Shown here piece by piece: positions 10,597 to 18,907 of a stretch of 64,000 nt of DNA; the first letter of the stretch is position 1, and each line of letters begins with the position of its first letter. Position numbers and translations under genes: made by a program. The notes beneath the pieces are model-generated. The model searched no databases, was not told the DNA's origin, and saw nothing but the letters and a program-made list of their open reading frames with translations. The DNA is from Candidatus Thiodiazotropha sp. CDECU1 (GTDB lineage: Bacteria; Pseudomonadota; Gammaproteobacteria; Chromatiales; Chromatiaceae): positions 868,001-932,000 of the forward strand of contig NZ_OY734020.1 of NCBI RefSeq assembly GCF_963455295.1, given 5' to 3'.

Positions 10597-10781
10597 TGGT
10601 TTACGGAATCGATATGAAACGGCTGCATCAGGGATGTGGTGAATCCCTGCAATCCAATCTTCCGGGGATCCCGTCGGTCCGGCCCGCTCTGCTACCCGAT
10701 CTATCCGAGGGGCAGCGGGATTTATCACAGGTTGTCAGGTCAAAAAACGGCAATCCCCGTGGTGAGAGTGAATACAGATGA
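10596..10781 (+). CDS. Unknown 61-residue ORF coupled to murC and murB
   Basis: I do not recognise this protein. It fills the gap between murC and murB: the ATG shares its A with the murC stop (TGATG) and lies seven bases after a perfect AGGAGG at 10583-10588. Its own TGA at 10779-10781 overlaps the murB start. A GTG at 10593 is an alternative start. The 61-residue product is hydrophilic, rich in Arg, Ser, Gly and Pro, with one Cys, no signal peptide and no membrane segment. It could be a real small protein, or a decayed or leader-like reading frame that carries ribosomes from murC to murB. The ribosome site and double overlap argue that it is translated; whether the product matters is unknown. 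Confidence 0.5.
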   Translation: MVYGIDMKRLHQGCGESLQSNLPGIPSVRPALLPDLSEGQRDLSQVVRSKNGNPRGESEYR

Positions 10782-11677
10782 TGCCTGCGTTCAATCAACA
10801 ATCCTTACGCGGTGAGATGCGTTTCGATGAGCCGCTCTCACGGCATACAACCTGGCGGGTTGGTGGGCCTGCAAGCTGTTTTTATCGTCCTGCGGACCGT
10901 GACGATCTGGTGCAGTTCCTTAGTCAGTTGAGCCCTGAGGAACCTCTGTTCTGGCTTGGCTTGGGAAGCAATCTGTTGGTCCGGGACGGGGGTTACAAAG
11001 GCACTGTGATTGCAACTAAAGGCTGCCTGGTTGCCAGTGAGTGGCGTAGTGACGGGTTGCTATATGCCGAAGCGGGCATCGCCTGTGCCAAGGTGGCGCG
11101 TTTGGCAGCCAGGGCGGGTCTTTGCGGGCTGGAGTTTCTGGCAGGTATACCTGGCACCCTGGGTGGTGCCTTGGCGATGAATGCGGGGGCCTTTGGCGGC
11201 GAGACCTGGGAACAGGTGGTCAGGGTGGAAACCATCGATCGGTTTGGTCAGGTGCGCAGCCGCCTGCCGAAGGATTTTAAGGTCGGATATCGCCAGGTAA
11301 AAGGAACCACCGGGGAGTGGTTTCTTGCGGCCGAACTGAAGCTGGAAGCGGGTGATGTTGATGCCGCTCAACAACGAATCAAGCAGTTGTTGGAACGCCG
11401 CGCTGCGACACAACCCACCAGTCAACCCAGCTGCGGTTCGGTGTTTCGCAATCCGCCTGGCGATTTCGCTGCACGCCTGATTGAGTCAGCCGGATTGAAA
11501 GGCAGGCGTTTGGGTGGTGCTCAGGTATCGGAGAAACATGCCAACTTCATAATCAATACCGGCCAGGCCACGGCACGGGATATCGAGATGCTGATTGCTG
11601 AGGTGCAGCGTGAAGTGGCAGAGCACAGTGGTGTCGAACTCAAGACCGAAGTCCATCGTATTGGAGATTCGAGTTGA
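10778..11677 (+). CDS. murB: UDP-N-acetylenolpyruvoylglucosamine reductase MurB (type II)
   Basis: FAD- and NADPH-dependent reductase that turns enolpyruvyl-UDP-GlcNAc into UDP-MurNAc. At 299 residues it is the shorter type II form common outside enterobacteria. FAD-binding elements are seen as GLGSNLLVRDGGYKG (about 68-82) and AGIPGTLGGALAMNAGAFGG. The catalytic serine region is CGSVFRNP, followed by GLKGRRLGGAQVSEKHANF. Tandem ATGs at 10778 and 10781 overlap the stop of the preceding small ORF. The gene ends in an overlap with the TTG start of ddl. Confidence 0.96.
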   Translation: MMPAFNQQSLRGEMRFDEPLSRHTTWRVGGPASCFYRPADRDDLVQFLSQLSPEEPLFWLGLGSNLLVRDGGYKGTVIATKGCLVASEWRSDGLLYAEAGIACAKVARLAARAGLCGLEFLAGIPGTLGGALAMNAGAFGGETWEQVVRVETIDRFGQVRSRLPKDFKVGYRQVKGTTGEWFLAAELKLEAGDVDAAQQRIKQLLERRAATQPTSQPSCGSVFRNPPGDFAARLIESAGLKGRRLGGAQVSEKHANFIINTGQATARDIEMLIAEVQREVAEHSGVELKTEVHRIGDSS

Positions 11678-12612
11678 ACGAAAACCTATCACAACACTCA
11701 TTCGGCAGGGTCGCCGTACTCATGGGTGGCCAGTCTGCCGAACGTGAGATATCGCTGAGGAGCGGGCGTGCCGTGCTGGATGCGCTTGTGAGCAAGGGTG
11801 TTGAGGCTATAGGGGTAGATGTGGGTGATGATGTGCTGGGCCAACTCGCCGAAGGCGGTTATGAGCGGGCGTTCATCATCCTTCACGGGCGTGGTGGGGA
11901 GGATGGCGTCATCCAGGGTGCGCTGCAGCGCATCGGTCTGCCCTATACCGGTAGCGGCGTGCTTGGATCGGCCCTTGCCATGGATAAATACCGTACCAAA
12001 GCGGTATGGCGGGGGATAGGTATCCCGACCCCCGAATCCGCATTGATCGTGAACGAGAGCGACTTGGAAAAAGCTGCGGCAGTGGGTTTTCCGTTGATGA
12101 TAAAACCGATCTGTGAGGGCTCCAGTATCGGTATGAGTAAGGTGGAGAGTGAGGATCAATTAGGCAGCGCCTGGGAAGTGGCCCGGCAATACGATACGCA
12201 GGTCCTGGCCGAGCGTTGGATCGTCGGAGAGGAGTACACCACCACCATCCTGCAGGGAAAGGCGATGCCGATGATCCGCCTGGAGACGCCCCATCTTTTT
12301 TATGACTACCAGGCTAAATACTCGGCAACCAGCACCCGCTATCACTGTCCCTGTGGTCTTGAACGGGCTGAAGAGAAGAGTTTACAGGCACTCTGTGTGG
12401 AGGCATTCGAAGCGGTTGGCGCAAGTGGCTGGGGGCGGGTCGATCTGATGTTGGATGAGCAGCATCGACCCTGGCTGATCGAGGTGAATACCGTTCCCGG
12501 TATGACCGATCACAGCCTGGTGCCGATGTCGGCCAAGGTGGCGGGTATCGATTTCGAAGAGTTGGTGGTACGAGTTCTCTCCACCAGTCTGGGGAGGGAT
12601 GAGCATGAGTAG
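11674..12612 (+). CDS. ddl: D-alanine--D-alanine ligase
   Basis: ATP-grasp ligase making the D-Ala-D-Ala dipeptide used by MurF. The 312-residue protein shows RVAVLMGGQSAEREISL at the N-terminus, LHGRGGEDGVIQG, the ATP-grasp lid and the C-terminal EVNTVPGMTDHSLVP, all typical of Ddl. The start is an unusual TTG at 11674 overlapping the murB TGA; GGAG lies nine bases upstream. The next in-frame ATG would remove the first beta strand, so the TTG is preferred. Location between murB and ftsQ matches DdlB of other gammaproteobacteria. Confidence 0.96.
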   Translation: MNENLSQHSFGRVAVLMGGQSAEREISLRSGRAVLDALVSKGVEAIGVDVGDDVLGQLAEGGYERAFIILHGRGGEDGVIQGALQRIGLPYTGSGVLGSALAMDKYRTKAVWRGIGIPTPESALIVNESDLEKAAAVGFPLMIKPICEGSSIGMSKVESEDQLGSAWEVARQYDTQVLAERWIVGEEYTTTILQGKAMPMIRLETPHLFYDYQAKYSATSTRYHCPCGLERAEEKSLQALCVEAFEAVGASGWGRVDLMLDEQHRPWLIEVNTVPGMTDHSLVPMSAKVAGIDFEELVVRVLSTSLGRDEHE

Positions 12613-13411
12613 GATGCGTAATCATCCATCTGCACAAACGCCGAAGCTGGCTCGGCTTTTAGACAAAGCCAGGCTCATGTCGCTGCTGGTCATGGTGTTT
12701 ATTGCCGGGCTAGGCGGGTGGAGTGTCACCCGATTGCTGGATCCCATGAGCATGCCGGTACGGGTTGTGAGTGTGGATGGTGAAATCAAACATCTCAACA
12801 GACAGGGATTGGAACAGACCGTGGCTCAAGCGGTAAGCGGTAATTTCTTCACTGTCGATCTGATGCGGATACGCAACCAGATCGAGCAACTGGCCTGGGT
12901 AAAGAGTGCCAGCGTGCGCCGGGTATGGCCCGACAAGCTGGCCCTTAGGGTGGTTGAACAGGTACCGCTGGCGTATTGGGGTGAGGATGCCATGGTGAAC
13001 CGGCAGGGTGAAGTATTCAGACCGAAGCAGTTAACTCGACTACAGGGTCTGGTAACACTGATCGGTGAAGATGAGAGTGCAGAGAGGGTAACCCAGGGTT
13101 ATCTCAAAATACGTACCCTGCTGCAGACAGCGGGACTTGAGCTGAAACGTCTCCAGGTCGATGCCCGCCAGTCATGGCAGATCGAGACCAGTGGCGGTTT
13201 GCAGCTTGATCTGGGAAGGCGGGATGTGATGCCAAGATTGAGTCGTTTCGTACAACTCTACCCCTTCCTGAAAGGACAGGTTGAGGCAGAGCTGGAACGG
13301 GTGGATCTTCGATATACCAATGGTTTTTCGGTCTACTGGCAGTCAGCGAATACCGAACAGCAAGCACAAATGGATAGCCCATCCAGTGGGGCTAGGATAG
13401 TGGGAAAGTGA
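12605..13411 (+). CDS. ftsQ: Cell division protein FtsQ
   Basis: Bitopic divisome protein linking early and late division factors (FtsQLB complex). The 268-residue product has a short basic cytoplasmic tail, one transmembrane helix (about residues 22-43), then a POTRA domain beginning near PVRVVSVDGEIKHL and a beta domain with WVKSASVRRVWPDKL and VVEQVPLAYWG. I chose the ATG at 12605 because the GGGGAGGG stretch ends seven bases before it; the in-frame ATG at 12599 would have almost no spacing. The gene overlaps the end of ddl and directly abuts ftsA. Confidence 0.95.
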   Translation: MSRMRNHPSAQTPKLARLLDKARLMSLLVMVFIAGLGGWSVTRLLDPMSMPVRVVSVDGEIKHLNRQGLEQTVAQAVSGNFFTVDLMRIRNQIEQLAWVKSASVRRVWPDKLALRVVEQVPLAYWGEDAMVNRQGEVFRPKQLTRLQGLVTLIGEDESAERVTQGYLKIRTLLQTAGLELKRLQVDARQSWQIETSGGLQLDLGRRDVMPRLSRFVQLYPFLKGQVEAELERVDLRYTNGFSVYWQSANTEQQAQMDSPSSGARIVGK

Positions 13412-14647
13412 ATGACTAAACGAAGTGAGAAAAATCTCATCATCGGTCTCGATATTGGTACTTCCAAGGTAGTGGCGATCGTCGGTGAGATCAAAGCGGA
13501 TGGCGGTATCGAGATCATCGGTATCGGCTCTCATCCATCGCGCGGTTTGAAAAAGGGCGTGGTGGTGAATATCGAGTCCACGGTGCAGTCGATTCAACGT
13601 GCGGTTGAAGAGGCGGAGCTGATGGCTGGGTGTGAGATTCACTCGGTCTATGCGGGCATCGCCGGCAGCCATATCCGCAGTCTCAACTCCCATGGCATCG
13701 TGGCCATCAGGGATAAAGAGGTTACCCAGGGTGATGTGGAGCGTGTGATCGATGCGGCCCGCGCAGTGGCGATACCCGCGGATCAGAAGATTCTCCATAT
13801 CCTGCCCCAGGAGTTCATCATCGATGAGCAGGAAGGAATCCGCGAACCCAGCGGCATGTCGGGAGTGCGGCTCGAGGCCAGGGTGCATATGGTCACCGGT
13901 GCGGTGAGCGCGGCGCAGAATATCGTCAAGTGCATCCGCCGTTGCGGCCTCGAGGCGGACGACCTGATTCTGGAACAGCTCGCCTCCAGCCATTCGGTGC
14001 TGAGTGAGGACGAGAAGGAGCTTGGAGTCTGTCTGGTTGATATCGGTGGTGGCACCACCGATATCGCCGTCTTCACCGGTGGTGCGATCCGGCATACGGC
14101 GGTGATACCCATCGCGGGGGACCAGGTGACCAACGATATCGCTGTGGCGATGCGCACCCCGACCCAATACGCCGAAGAGATCAAGATGAAATATGCCTGT
14201 GCCCTCACTCAGTTGGCCACCAGCGACGAGACCATCGAAGTGCCCAGCATCGGTGAACGGCCGCCGCGCAGACTCTCCAGGCAGACCCTGGCTGAAGTGG
14301 TCGAGCCCCGCTATGAAGAGTTGATGACCCTGATTCAGGCGGAACTGCGGCGTAGCGGATTCGAGGATGTAATCGCCGGTGGCGTGGTGCTGACTGGCGG
14401 CAGTTCGAAGATGGAGGGTGTCATCGAGCTGGCGGAAGAGGTGTTTCACATGCCGGTCAGGCTGGGGGTACCGCAATATGTCAGCGGACTCTCTGACGTG
14501 GTGCGCAATCCCATCTATTCCACCGGTGTGGGGTTGTTGCTATTTGGTCAACGAAACCGTTCCCAGGGTGGGCACGAGTTGGCTAATGAGGGTGGAATGA
14601 AAGCGATTTGGGATCGCATGAAGCATTGGTTTCAAGGCAATTTTTAG
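13412..14647 (+). CDS. ftsA: Cell division protein FtsA
   Basis: Actin-like ATPase that tethers FtsZ polymers to the membrane. The 411-residue protein has the phosphate-1 motif IIGLDIGTSKVVAIVG at residues 10-25, SHA-like 1C domain, phosphate-2 VDIGGGTTDIAVF, the adenosine motif VVLTGGSSKMEGV, and a C-terminal amphipathic tail (WDRMKHWFQGNF) that serves as the membrane-targeting helix. It starts immediately after the ftsQ stop with only a weak purine tract, so it is probably coupled. ftsZ follows after 90 bases. Confidence 0.97.
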   Translation: MTKRSEKNLIIGLDIGTSKVVAIVGEIKADGGIEIIGIGSHPSRGLKKGVVVNIESTVQSIQRAVEEAELMAGCEIHSVYAGIAGSHIRSLNSHGIVAIRDKEVTQGDVERVIDAARAVAIPADQKILHILPQEFIIDEQEGIREPSGMSGVRLEARVHMVTGAVSAAQNIVKCIRRCGLEADDLILEQLASSHSVLSEDEKELGVCLVDIGGGTTDIAVFTGGAIRHTAVIPIAGDQVTNDIAVAMRTPTQYAEEIKMKYACALTQLATSDETIEVPSIGERPPRRLSRQTLAEVVEPRYEELMTLIQAELRRSGFEDVIAGGVVLTGGSSKMEGVIELAEEVFHMPVRLGVPQYVSGLSDVVRNPIYSTGVGLLLFGQRNRSQGGHELANEGGMKAIWDRMKHWFQGNF

Positions 14648-14737
14648 TTGTAACAAAGCGGTGCCTGAACAAGGCGCCGTAGGTGATGAGATAGTTTTAA
14701 TTTTTTCTGTCAGGCGCGACAGTCGAGGAGGTAGACA

Positions 14738-15916
14738 ATGTTTGAATTGATGGATACGCACAGCCAGAGTGCTGTGATCAAGGTAATTGGCGTGGGCGGC
14801 GGCGGTGGCAATGCCGTCAACCACATGTTATCGGGCGAAATCGATGGTGTCGATTTTATCTGTGCCAACACCGATGCACAGGCACTGCGTAATAGTGAAG
14901 TACGCACCCAGCTGCAGCTCGGCTCCGATATCACCAAGGGTCTGGGAGCCGGGGCGAATCCCGATATCGGCAGGCAGGCCGCGATGGATGATCGTGACCG
15001 CATCGAAGAGGTATTGTCTGGTGCGGATATGATTTTTATCACCGCCGGTATGGGGGGAGGCACAGGAACCGGGGCCGCACCCGTGGTCGCCCAGGTAGCC
15101 AAGGAGCTGGGTATTCTGACGGTAGCGGTGGTCACCAAACCGTTCGGGTTTGAGGGTGGCAAGCGGATGAAGATTGCAGAAAAGGGTATGGAGGAGCTGG
15201 GTGTACATACCGATTCCCTGATCACGATTCCCAATGAGAAGCTGTTGGCTGTGTTGGGCAAGGAGATGAGTTTGCTGAACGCATTCAAGGCGGCAAACGA
15301 TGTGCTGCTACATGCGGTACAGGGTATTGCGGAGCTGATTACCCGCCCCGGACTGATCAATGTGGACTTTGCTGATGTTCGCACCGTGATGTCCGAAATG
15401 GGTGCGGCGATGATGGGATCGGGTGAGGCCTCGGGTGACAATCGGGCCCGCGAGGCGGCAGAGCGTGCAATCCGCAGTCCGCTGCTGGAGGATGTCAATC
15501 TGGCCGGTGCCAAGGGTATCCTGGTCAATATCACAGCAGGATTGAATCTGGCGATCGGTGAATTTGACGAGGTGGGTAACACGGTGCGTGAGTTCGCCGA
15601 TGATGACGCCACCGTGGTGGTGGGAACGGTCATCGATGCGGAGATGGCGAATGATATGCGGGTGACCGTGGTCGCCACCGGTCTTGGAGAACGCTTGAAG
15701 GCAGAACTGCCAAAGCCCACCCAGGTGGAGGAGATTGCCCACGTCAAACTGGTGGATGCGGATGACCCGCAGGCAGCGCCGGATGATTATCGTGAATTGG
15801 ATCGGCCCACAGTGTTGCGAAATGGCCAGACAAATCGTCCGTCCGCCGCAGCCACCGCCGATGGCAATCTCGATTATCTGGATATCCCGGCTTTCCTGCG
15901 TCGCCAAGCCGATTAA
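14738..15916 (+). CDS. ftsZ: Cell division protein FtsZ
   Basis: Tubulin-like GTPase forming the Z ring. The 392-residue protein has the nucleotide-binding loop GVGGGGGNAVNHM, the tubulin signature GGGTGTG at residues 106-112, the T7 loop NVDFADVR, a variable linker and the conserved C-terminal peptide DYLDIPAFLRRQAD that binds FtsA/ZipA. A strong GAGGAGG ribosome site sits nine bases before the ATG. The 90-base gap from ftsA leaves room for a separate promoter, as in other gammaproteobacteria, but I could not identify one with confidence. Confidence 0.98.
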   Translation: MFELMDTHSQSAVIKVIGVGGGGGNAVNHMLSGEIDGVDFICANTDAQALRNSEVRTQLQLGSDITKGLGAGANPDIGRQAAMDDRDRIEEVLSGADMIFITAGMGGGTGTGAAPVVAQVAKELGILTVAVVTKPFGFEGGKRMKIAEKGMEELGVHTDSLITIPNEKLLAVLGKEMSLLNAFKAANDVLLHAVQGIAELITRPGLINVDFADVRTVMSEMGAAMMGSGEASGDNRAREAAERAIRSPLLEDVNLAGAKGILVNITAGLNLAIGEFDEVGNTVREFADDDATVVVGTVIDAEMANDMRVTVVATGLGERLKAELPKPTQVEEIAHVKLVDADDPQAAPDDYRELDRPTVLRNGQTNRPSAAATADGNLDYLDIPAFLRRQAD

Positions 15917-16101
15917 GGCCTTCACAAAATGCCATCTAAGGCCTAGGATTAAAGAGAAATAGTTGCAGAAAGGCAACATGTTGTATTTTTTGTTTCCTGA
16001 GAGAGCCAGTTGGTGTAGAATCGGGCCTCTGTTGGATAGGTTAATCTTGGGCGGTTTGTGCGGGATGAGTGCTGGCTGCTGTTTCTACAACCAGATGCTT
16101 G

Positions 16102-16110
16102 TGCTAGTAT
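16102..16110 (+). promoter_or_regulatory. Candidate extended -10 promoter for lpxC
   Basis: The 250-base gap between ftsZ and lpxC contains TG-C-TAGTAT, an extended -10 (TGn then a near-consensus hexamer), about 57 bases before the lpxC ATG. A proper -35 is not evident (TTTCTA at the right spacing), which an extended -10 can tolerate. This is pattern matching only. Confidence 0.3.
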
Positions 16111-16166
16111 GCGCGGTTTTTGGGCCTTCAAGTAAGGCAAGCTACAGCTTTGGGAGCTGAAAGTCG

Positions 16167-17084
16167 ATGATTTGGCAACGTACGTTGAAGAACGTCATAC
16201 GCGCCACGGGAGTGGGGCTGCATACCGGGGAGAAAGTCTACCTCACCCTGCGTCCGGCGGCTCCCGACACCGGGATCGTTTTCAGACGCGTCGACCTCGA
16301 CCCGCCGGTCGAAATACGCGCCTGTGCGGAAAATGTGGGTGATACGAGGCTCTCAAGCACACTGGTGCAGGATGGTGTGCGGGTTTCAACCGTGGAACAT
16401 CTGCTCTCCGCCTTCGCCGGATTGGGTATAGACAACGCCTACGTCGACGTCAGTGCCGCTGAGGTGCCGATAATGGACGGCAGCGCGGGACCCTTTGTTT
16501 TTCTGCTGCAATCTGCGGGCGTCGAAGAGCAGAATATGGCTAAGCGCTTCATTCGCATCAAGCGCAAGGTTGAGGTTGAAGAGGGGGACAAACGCGCCAG
16601 TTTCGAACCCTTCGACGGATTCAAGGTCTCCTTCACCATCGATTTCGACCACCCAGCATTCAAAGAGCACTCCCAGTTTGCCACCGTCGACTTCTCCTCT
16701 ACCTCCTTTGTCAGAGAGGTCAGTCGCGCCCGTACCTTCGGTTTTCTGCGTGATATCGAGATGTTGCGTCAGAAAGAACTGGCCCTGGGTGGCAGCCTCG
16801 ACAACGCCGTGGTTGTGGATGACTACCGGGTTATGAATGATGATGGATTGCGTTATGAGGACGAGTTCGTCAAACACAAAATCCTCGATGCCATTGGTGA
16901 TCTCTATCTGCTTGGCCACAGCCTGATCGGTACCTTCAATGGTCACAAATCGGGTCATGCCCTGAATAATCGTCTCCTGAGGGAGCTGATCAGCCAAAAG
17001 GATGCCTGGGAGGAGATTACTTTCGATGAGCCCGAGGACGCCCCGATCTCTTACATGCAACCGGCACACCTCACTATCTCCTGA
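16167..17084 (+). CDS. lpxC: UDP-3-O-acyl-N-acetylglucosamine deacetylase LpxC
   Basis: Zinc amidase performing the committed step of lipid A synthesis. The 305-residue protein has the expected length and motifs: the zinc histidine of VEHLLSA (His78), the second metal site in [15 protein letters not shown] with its following aspartate, and the catalytic base region [10 protein letters not shown]. The N-terminal [17 protein letters not shown] is standard. It lies after ftsZ as in E. coli, with a weak ribosome site (GGGAGCTGAAAG), and is closed by a strong terminator, so it probably ends the dcw transcription block. In E. coli the protein is controlled by FtsH proteolysis; nothing here tests that. 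Confidence 0.98.
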   Translation: MIWQRTLKNVIRATGVGLHTGEKVYLTLRPAAPDTGIVFRRVDLDPPVEIRACAENVGDTRLSSTLVQDGVRVSTVEHLLSAFAGLGIDNAYVDVSAAEVPIMDGSAGPFVFLLQSAGVEEQNMAKRFIRIKRKVEVEEGDKRASFEPFDGFKVSFTIDFDHPAFKEHSQFATVDFSSTSFVREVSRARTFGFLRDIEMLRQKELALGGSLDNAVVVDDYRVMNDDGLRYEDEFVKHKILDAIGDLYLLGHSLIGTFNGHKSGHALNNRLLRELISQKDAWEEITFDEPEDAPISYMQPAHLTIS

Positions 17085-17111
17085 TTACCGAAGCTAACGA
17101 TCCGGTTGTTT

Positions 17112-17139
17112 AAAGGGCTGTTTGCACAGCCCTTTTTTT
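17112..17139 (+). terminator. Rho-independent terminator after lpxC
   Basis: A perfect ten-base-pair stem (AAAGGGCTGT with ACAGCCCTTT) around the tetraloop TTGC is followed by a run of seven T. It lies 27 bases after the lpxC stop and closes the dcw-lpxC block before the oppositely oriented DUF721 gene. Confidence 0.9.
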
Positions 17140-17240
17140 ATTGCATTACCCAGTGTAGAGGGTTTGAAAAATCCTATTGAATCGAGTCGGGGGATGCTTG
17201 CGGCCCTCCCTTGGTTGTGAACTGAATAGCACCTGAGATG

Positions 17241-17678
17241 TTATGAATTCTCATCCCCGTGACGACTGATCCTGAGTATCGCTTCCCGCAGCGAAGGGTC
17301 CTCGATGGCTTCAGCGGACTGTCTTAATTGTTTGCTGACTGCCGGGCTGAGGGTGATTCGATGCCTGTTTCGTCCGGGCTTGGGTTTGCCTGGATCAGTT
17401 GGCAGGATTCGGGTGCGGACCTGATCCACATGAATGTCGTGGGTCTGCAAATGTTTTTGCAATTGTGGTAATAGGTAGCGGAATCGGCTCGCCCATACCG
17501 GTGACGGGACGAACAGGCTCAGGCAGCGATTTTCCAATACGGCAGCCTTGAGTTGTGTATCAAGGGGCTTTGGGAGTAGTTTTATGAGTTGCTGATGAAG
17601 GGCCTTTTGGGTCGACAATCGTGATCCCAATCTGCCAAGGGCTGTGCCCGAGTCGACTATTTTTGAGACTGGTTGCAT
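17241..17678 (-). CDS. DUF721/DciA-like protein
   Basis: A 145-residue basic protein on the minus strand with a DUF721 (DciA-type) core: VLENRCLSLFVPSPVWASRFRYL resembles the family strand-helix 'V.sp.WA..L' motif, followed by a stretch that ends in a beta strand (QVRTRILP). DciA proteins act as operators/loaders of the replicative helicase DnaB in bacteria lacking DnaC. The C-terminal part (KPKPGRNRHRITLS onward) is Lys/Arg-rich and probably flexible. It is divergent from the M23 peptidase gene and convergent with lpxC. The lpxC-DUF721-M23-secA neighbourhood is recurrent in gammaproteobacteria (family knowledge). I assign the family, not a proven role. Confidence 0.75.
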   Translation of the reverse strand: MQPVSKIVDSGTALGRLGSRLSTQKALHQQLIKLLPKPLDTQLKAAVLENRCLSLFVPSPVWASRFRYLLPQLQKHLQTHDIHVDQVRTRILPTDPGKPKPGRNRHRITLSPAVSKQLRQSAEAIEDPSLREAILRISRHGDENS

Positions 17679-17798
17679 TGTGTGAGCTTAGAGAAAATAT
17701 TGATAAAAAACATCACATTTTGTAAAGAAAGTGATAAAGTTCGTTACCTTGCGACCGACATTAGTTATATATAGCTTGTAAATTAGCCATTTTTAGCG

Positions 17799-18734
17799 AT
17801 GGATATCATATACTTACGCGGAATCGGACAAACCTGCAGCACTACCATGAGATGCCTGCGCGTCTCACTTTTGGTGGGTCTCGTCACACTTTTCGGGGCA
17901 GGCATGCTTTGGTTTGGTTATCAGATGGGTGTCAACGATACGGAGTTTCCCGAACATCAGCTGGTGACCAGTCTGAAGCAAACATTCGCCAGGGAGCGTC
18001 AAGCGCTGGAGGATGCCAAATCCGATACCCAGGGTGGAATCGATGCCCTGGCAATACGTATTGGCCAGTTACAATCACAGCTATTGCGCCTGGATGCCCT
18101 CGGTGAACGCCTGGTCAATATCGGTGGGCTGGATAAAGGCGAATTCAGTTTTGAGGCACCGCCCGCATTGGGTGGACCGGAAGAAGTGAAGTTCTCCCGC
18201 AGTGAACAATCGGCATTGCCGGGCCTGCTTATGGAGATGGAGCAGTTGGAGCAGATGATCGACCATCGTCATCAACAACTCACCCTGGTCGAGGATCTGA
18301 TCATGAACTCCAACCTGGAAGAGTCTATCCACCCGACCGGGCGACCGGTCAACAAGGGTTGGATCTCTTCCTACTATGGCATGCGCAACGATCCCTTCTC
18401 CGGCAAACGGAGCATGCACAAAGGGATGGATTTCGCCGGCAAGGATGGCTCGGAAGTGGTTGCGGTCGCCGCCGGGGTCGTGACCTGGTCCGGGGAGCGC
18501 TACGGCTATGGTAAATTAGTAGAGATCAACCATGGTAAAGGCTATATCACCCGTTACGGCCATAATAAAGAGATCGTTGTAGAAGTCGGTGATCGTATCA
18601 AGCAGGGCCAGGTCATCGCCAAGATGGGCTCTACGGGAAGGTCAACCGGTCCCCATGTCCATTTCGAGGTGCTACGCAACGGCAGGACGATCGATCCCAC
18701 TCGTTTTATCCTTAACAAGCGCAAATCAGGATGA
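17799..18734 (+). CDS. M23 family metallopeptidase, membrane-anchored (LytM domain)
   Basis: Envelope peptidase or peptidase-like protein acting on peptidoglycan cross-links. The 311-residue protein has an N-terminal membrane segment (about 22-43, LLVGLVTLFGAGMLWFGY), a periplasmic coiled-coil-like region (about 55-175) and a C-terminal M23 domain. Zinc ligands are present: HKGMDFA (His and Asp) and HVHFEV, with the typical GYGKLVEINHGKGY turn between, so it looks catalytically intact. An alternative start is the ATG at 17847. It sits directly upstream of secA; similar M23 genes occupy this spot in many gammaproteobacteria. The substrate cannot be told from sequence. Confidence 0.88.
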   Translation: MDIIYLRGIGQTCSTTMRCLRVSLLVGLVTLFGAGMLWFGYQMGVNDTEFPEHQLVTSLKQTFARERQALEDAKSDTQGGIDALAIRIGQLQSQLLRLDALGERLVNIGGLDKGEFSFEAPPALGGPEEVKFSRSEQSALPGLLMEMEQLEQMIDHRHQQLTLVEDLIMNSNLEESIHPTGRPVNKGWISSYYGMRNDPFSGKRSMHKGMDFAGKDGSEVVAVAAGVVTWSGERYGYGKLVEINHGKGYITRYGHNKEIVVEVGDRIKQGQVIAKMGSTGRSTGPHVHFEVLRNGRTIDPTRFILNKRKSG

Positions 18735-18907
18735 GTCCCTATCAGGGGGCAATTTACCGGGTAGCCTCCAACATTTGATTGAATCGATTGCCGGGTTCGA
18801 AGTTAAATAGCCTAGGCGGTCGCAATCCAGCTAACCTCATCCTTCAGCAATTTCACCGCTTGCTGTATCATCCACAAATTTCCCATCTGTGACGGAAACC
18901 CCGATTA

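Noticed and set aside
13343-14476. 377-codon minus-strand frame across ftsA
   Set aside because: Antisense shadow of ftsA: His/Arg/Leu-rich composition, no ribosome site, while ftsA is fully recognisable.
14710-15747. 345-codon minus-strand frame across ftsZ
   Set aside because: Antisense shadow of ftsZ with Ser/Thr/Pro-rich low-information composition.
15963-16160. 65-codon frame between ftsZ and lpxC
   Set aside because: No convincing ribosome site, Cys-rich unlikely composition, and it covers the likely lpxC promoter region.
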